Assembly (NCBI GenBank): GCA_028280415.1
Contig: JANQLV010000055.1
Location: forward strand, 1 to 42,325
DNA length: 42,325 bases
Reading direction: 5' to 3'
Origin: Saprospiraceae bacterium
GTDB taxonomy: Bacteria; Bacteroidota; Bacteroidia; Chitinophagales; Saprospiraceae
The position numbers and the translations under genes are program-made. Every line of letters begins with the position of its first letter. Within the stretch, counting starts at the first letter, position 1. The notes beneath the pieces are model-generated. The model made no database searches, had not been told where the DNA came from, and saw nothing but the letters and a program-made list of their open reading frames with translations. This document shows, piece by piece, positions 40,001 through 42,325 of the stretch.

Positions 40001-42325
40001 GCTCCAACCAATTCCTGTATTTAAGCCCGTCACTAATACATCAAAGGTAAAGGTATCATCCGAGGGATCAGAAGGCGTTCCATTATCCGAGCATAATATA
40101 TTACTTATGCTTGCACTAATCGAACAGGTTTCCGAACAGGTCGATGGGGCCGTAACTTCTACATTGGTTACACAATTCGTATCATCTTCATCCACGATTA
40201 ACAAATTTACCGAACCGGACGAAATCGGAAAAGGGCCTACTGTTGTCAATTCATTATAAGTACCCGATACTCCGCCCGTGCTCCATCCAATTCCTGTATT
40301 TAAGCCCGCCACCAACACATCAAAGGTAAACGTATCATCTGAGGGGTCCGAAGGCGTCCCATTATCCGAGCATAATACATTACTTACACTTGCACTAATC
40401 GAACAAGTCCCTGAACAGGGCGATGGGGCCGTAACTTCTACATTGGTTACACAATTCGTATCATCTTCATCCACGATTAACAAATTTATCGAACCAGACG
40501 AAATCGGAAAGGGGCCTACTGTTGTCAATTCATTATAAGTACCCGATACTCCGCCCGAGGTCCAACCAATTCCTGTATTTAAGCCCGTCACCAACACATC
40601 AAACGTAAACGTATCATCCGAAGGATCAGAGGGCGTCCCATTATCCGAGCATAATACATTACTTACACTTGCACTAATCGAACAGGTTCCCGAACAGGGC
40701 GATGGGGCCGTAACTGCTACATTGGTCACACAACTCGTATCATCTTCATCTGTAATCAATAAATTCACTGATCCAGTCGAAATCGGAAAGGGGCCTACTG
40801 TTGTCAATTCATTATAAGCACCCGATACTCCGCCCGAAACCCATCCTTGACCCGTATTTAAGCCCGCCACCAACACATCAAACGTAAACGTATCATCCGA
40901 GGGATCAGAGGGCGTCCCATTATCCGAACATAATACATTACTTACACTTGCACCAATCGAACAAGTTCCTGAACAGGGCGATGGAGCGGTAACTTCTACA
41001 TTGGTTACACAACTCGTATCATCTTCATCCGTAATCAACAAATTCACCGAACCAGTCGAAATCGGAAAGGGGCCTACTGTTGTCAACTCATTATAAGCAC
41101 CCGATACTCCGCCCGAAATCCATCCTTGACCCGTATTTAAGCCCGCCACCAACACATCAAACGTAAACGTATCATCCGAGGGATCAGAGGGCGTCCCATT
41201 ATCCGAACATACGATATTCGATACCACTGCATCAATGACACAAACTGGTATCGAACACGGAGACGGCGCCGTGACACTCACGGTTGAAGTACAGGTCGGA
41301 TCATTGACATCTATAAAAGTTACGGTCAAATTACCAGTCGACACCAGGTACGGACCCAAGGTCGTCAATTGATCATAATTCCCAGAAGAAGTATTTGGAT
41401 CATTTGATATCCAACCACTTCCCGTCTCTTCGCCTGTCACCAACACATCAAATGTAAAAGTATCATCCAGCGGATCGTTCGGAGTCCCATTGTCGGAGCA
41501 TACGATATTCGATACTACTGCATCGATGATACAGACTGGTGTCGAACACGGAGATGGCGCCGTGACACTCACGGTTGAAGTACAGGCCGGATCATTGACA
41601 TCTATAAAGGTTACGGTCAAATCACCAGTCGATACCAGATATGGACCCAAGGTCGTCAATTGATCGTAAGTCCCCGAAGAAGCATTCGGATCATTCGATA
41701 TCCAACCACTTCCCGTCTCTTCGCCTGTCACCAACACATCAAAGGTATAGGTATCGTCCAGCGGATCATTCGGCGTCCCATTATCCGAACATACGATATT
41801 CGATACCACTGCATCGATGATACAGACTGGTATCGAACATGGAGATGGCGCTGTGATACTCACGGTTAAAGTACAGGTAGGGTCACCGACATCTATAAAA
41901 GTTACGGTCAAATTACCAGTCGACACCAGGTACGGACCCAAGGTCGTCAATTGATCATAATTCCCAGAAGAAGTATTCGGATCATTCGATATCCAACCAC
42001 TTCCCGTCTCTTCGCCTGTCACCAACACATCAAATGTAAAAGTATCATCCGATGAATCGTTCGGAGTCCCATTGTCGGAGCACACGATATTCGATACTAC
42101 TGCATCGATGATACAGACTGGTATCGAACACGGAGACGGCGCTGTGACACTCACGGTTGAAGTACAGGTCGGATCATTGACATCTATAAAAGTTACGGTC
42201 AAATTACCAGTCGACACCAGATATGGACCCAAGGTCGTCAATTGATCGTAGGTCCCCGAAGAAGCATTCGGATCATTCGATATCCAACCACTTCCCGTCT
42301 CTTCGCCTGTCACCAACACATCAAA
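37013..42325 (-). CDS. Giant T9SS type B surface/adhesin-like protein (5' end outside window)
   Basis: Only the C-terminal 1770 residues are visible; the frame stays open to the right edge, so the start is missing. From N to C: about 12 tandem repeats of 97 then 93 aa (visible residues 1-1105), each opening with a Cys and an acidic, probably calcium-binding loop (CSDNGTPSDPSDDTFTFDVL); several Ig/PKD-like beta domains with paired cysteines (about 1105-1600); and a CHU_C-type end with AFSPDNDGSNDFF, IFDRWGEVVF and LGWDGRFKNEPLNPAVFVY. The CHU_C domain is the type B T9SS sorting signal tied to gliding and surface proteins. The protein is likely an adhesin or long surface fibre. It is convergent with the RHS gene. 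Confidence 0.93.
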   Translation of the reverse strand, partial: FDVLVTGEETGSGWISNDPNASSGTYDQLTTLGPYLVSTGNLTVTFIDVNDPTCTSTVSVTAPSPCSIPVCIIDAVVSNIVCSDNGTPNDSSDDTFTFDVLVTGEETGSGWISNDPNTSSGNYDQLTTLGPYLVSTGNLTVTFIDVGDPTCTLTVSITAPSPCSIPVCIIDAVVSNIVCSDNGTPNDPLDDTYTFDVLVTGEETGSGWISNDPNASSGTYDQLTTLGPYLVSTGDLTVTFIDVNDPACTSTVSVTAPSPCSTPVCIIDAVVSNIVCSDNGTPNDPLDDTFTFDVLVTGEETGSGWISNDPNTSSGNYDQLTTLGPYLVSTGNLTVTFIDVNDPTCTSTVSVTAPSPCSIPVCVIDAVVSNIVCSDNGTPSDPSDDTFTFDVLVAGLNTGQGWISGGVSGAYNELTTVGPFPISTGSVNLLITDEDDTSCVTNVEVTAPSPCSGTCSIGASVSNVLCSDNGTPSDPSDDTFTFDVLVAGLNTGQGWVSGGVSGAYNELTTVGPFPISTGSVNLLITDEDDTSCVTNVAVTAPSPCSGTCSISASVSNVLCSDNGTPSDPSDDTFTFDVLVTGLNTGIGWTSGGVSGTYNELTTVGPFPISSGSINLLIVDEDDTNCVTNVEVTAPSPCSGTCSISASVSNVLCSDNGTPSDPSDDTFTFDVLVAGLNTGIGWSTGGVSGTYNELTTVGPFPISSGSVNLLIVDEDDTNCVTNVEVTAPSTCSETCSISASISNILCSDNGTPSDPSDDTFTFDVLVTGLNTGIGWSTGGVSGAYNELTTVGPFPISTGSVNLLITDEDDANCVTNVAVTAPSPCSGTCSISASVSNVLCSDNGTPSDPSDDTYTFDVLVVGLNTGQGWSTGGVSGTYNELTTVGPFPISSGSVNLLITDEDDASCVTNVEVTAPSTCSGTCSISASVSNVLCSDNGTPSDPSDDTYTFDVLVTGLNTGQGWISGGVSGTYNELATVGPFPISTGSVNLLITDEDDASCVTNAVVTAPSTCSGTCSISASVSNVLCSDNGTPSDPSDDTFTFDVLVTGLNTGIGWTSGGVIGNYEELTSFGPFPILSGSVNLLITDFEDPNCITDVNVIPPVACSNCTQTLALSSDGILSCTNVEVTLTANLSEPFTTSEWTGPNLFSLLNTGEATVSNPGTYNFTATFSDGCIVLDSITVFADNTIPIADGGPDTMLTCEIGEILLVGELGPDQSAQWLDENSVVLSNTENLLVNTPGTYFYQVTNNLNGCTSVLDEVVVLDGANVPNAVILASPVDFLDCVITLINLSVEVEDNVIYTWDINGEIVNTSSVDITQTGTYSLEALDTISGCLNTDQITINSFEDYPIINLDPVTTITCENSTSLIDATGSQSGSNINYQWLDENFLPIPNATGNTLTVDMGGTYYLQLTDVDNGCENIDTVFVATDFTFPILSLAESVELPCLETETQLLLELDGNPLDVEIQWSSSSGNVIAGAMSTMPQIEGLGYYTVNVQNIASGCVTLDSVLVSNSQDIPSAVQLNLIDETCLGFANGSAQITAVEGGSSPYVYTLNDGQSNDEGIFDNLQPGIYDLNITDVFGCTFDTSFVIEPGIDLQLELPLLLELREGTSGRVQGITNVPENELDLIRWSPAENLTCDTCLITEILAIENEDYSLTIVHNNGCFVTADLQLRVIPSTKVFIPNAFSPDNDGSNDFFTVFTNEEIEEIEEMLIFDRWGEVVFRQSNFAPNDPSLGWDGRFKNEPLNPAVFVYLIKLRTLEGELQIFSGDVTLVK
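39011..41242 (-). repeat. Eight 279-bp tandem repeats (B-type units)
   Basis: Equivalent CCATT marks fall at 39243, 39522, 39801, 40080, 40359, 40638, 40917 and 41196, exactly 279 bp (93 codons) apart. The encoded unit runs from CSISASVSNVLCSDNG through FDVLV.GLNTG, GGVSG.YNELTTVGPFPIS and NLLITDEDD to VTAPSPCSGT. Units differ by scattered substitutions, with no indel. The unit nearest 41242 begins with an A-type start (CVIDAVVSNIVC) and is a hybrid. Confidence 0.93.
41243..42325 (-). repeat. 291-bp tandem repeats (A-type units), continuing past the edge
   Basis: CCATT marks lie at 41487, 41778 and 42069, 291 bp (97 codons) apart, and the last, partial unit is cut at 42325. The unit encodes CIIDAVVSNIVCSDNG, then FDVLVTGEETGSGWISNDPN, TYDQLTTLGPYLVSTGNLTV and FIDVNDPTC, ending VTAPSPCSIPV. 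It shares the acidic loop and Cys frame with B-type units but has its own middle, so the two arrays arose from one ancestor. Confidence 0.93.

Noticed and set aside
39011-42325. CRISPR-like array or non-coding satellite
   Set aside because: Units are 279 and 291 bp, in frame and encode conserved Cys and acidic residues, so they are protein repeats.

Overview
The window looks like a chromosomal segment of a Bacteroidota organism, most likely from or near the Saprospiria. Five products end in type IX secretion (T9SS) sorting domains: four of type A and one CHU_C or type B domain. There is also a giant extracellular-type RHS protein, a HAEPLYID-family gene, many Sec or lipoprotein signals of Bacteroidota style, and AT-rich intergenic DNA with TAnnTTTG-like -7 boxes. 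The placement rests on gene content and recall only; no rRNA, tRNA or marker phylogeny is available here. No CRISPR array, prophage or insertion sequence was seen.

Positions 1-5.4 kb hold a truncated SnoaL-like gene and a tightly coupled minus-strand unit of lipoprotein hydrolase, 68-aa membrane protein and AraC regulator. They are followed by a short FG-GAP-like ORF, an Asp/Asn hydroxylase-like dioxygenase, and a two-gene envelope cassette (small hypothetical plus HAEPLYID barrel). From 5.4 to 7.4 kb there is a 400-bp spacer with a decayed ankyrin-gene fragment and a long inverted repeat, then a T9SS-secreted DUF1566 protein.

Positions 7.4-14 kb form a haem and peroxide-defence block. On the minus strand the order of transcription is katA (exported catalase), hemA (glutamyl-tRNA reductase), hemH (ferrochelatase), then an exported ankyrin-repeat protein whose gene overlaps hemH. 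oxyR diverges from katA and is followed by a di-haem cytochrome c/DUF3365 lipoprotein. The haem enzymes, the haem-dependent catalase, its likely regulator and an ankyrin protein of a type linked to catalase in other bacteria make a coherent module.

Positions 14-16.8 kb carry an enoyl-CoA hydratase, DUF4345 and esterase unit with a divergent HxlR regulator and a perfect 15-bp palindrome in the shared promoter. Positions 16.9-28.5 kb are accessory: a delta-60-repeat T9SS protein, a TPR protein, an unrecognised protein with a HEPN-like RxxxxH motif, an exported alanine-racemase-like protein with altered active-site residues overlapping an exported alpha/beta hydrolase, a seven-blade propeller lipoprotein, a DUF1801-like protein, a class C beta-lactamase-like lipoprotein behind a GTCTA-type operator, a T9SS esterase and a GT1-type glycosyltransferase.

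Positions 28.5-42.3 kb encode large surface proteins: a VWA-domain T9SS protein, a 2108-aa RHS protein with a toxin-like C-terminal region but no visible immunity gene, a 16-bp-stem bidirectional terminator, and the 3' part of a giant adhesin-like gene with tandem 279-bp and 291-bp repeats that runs off the right edge.
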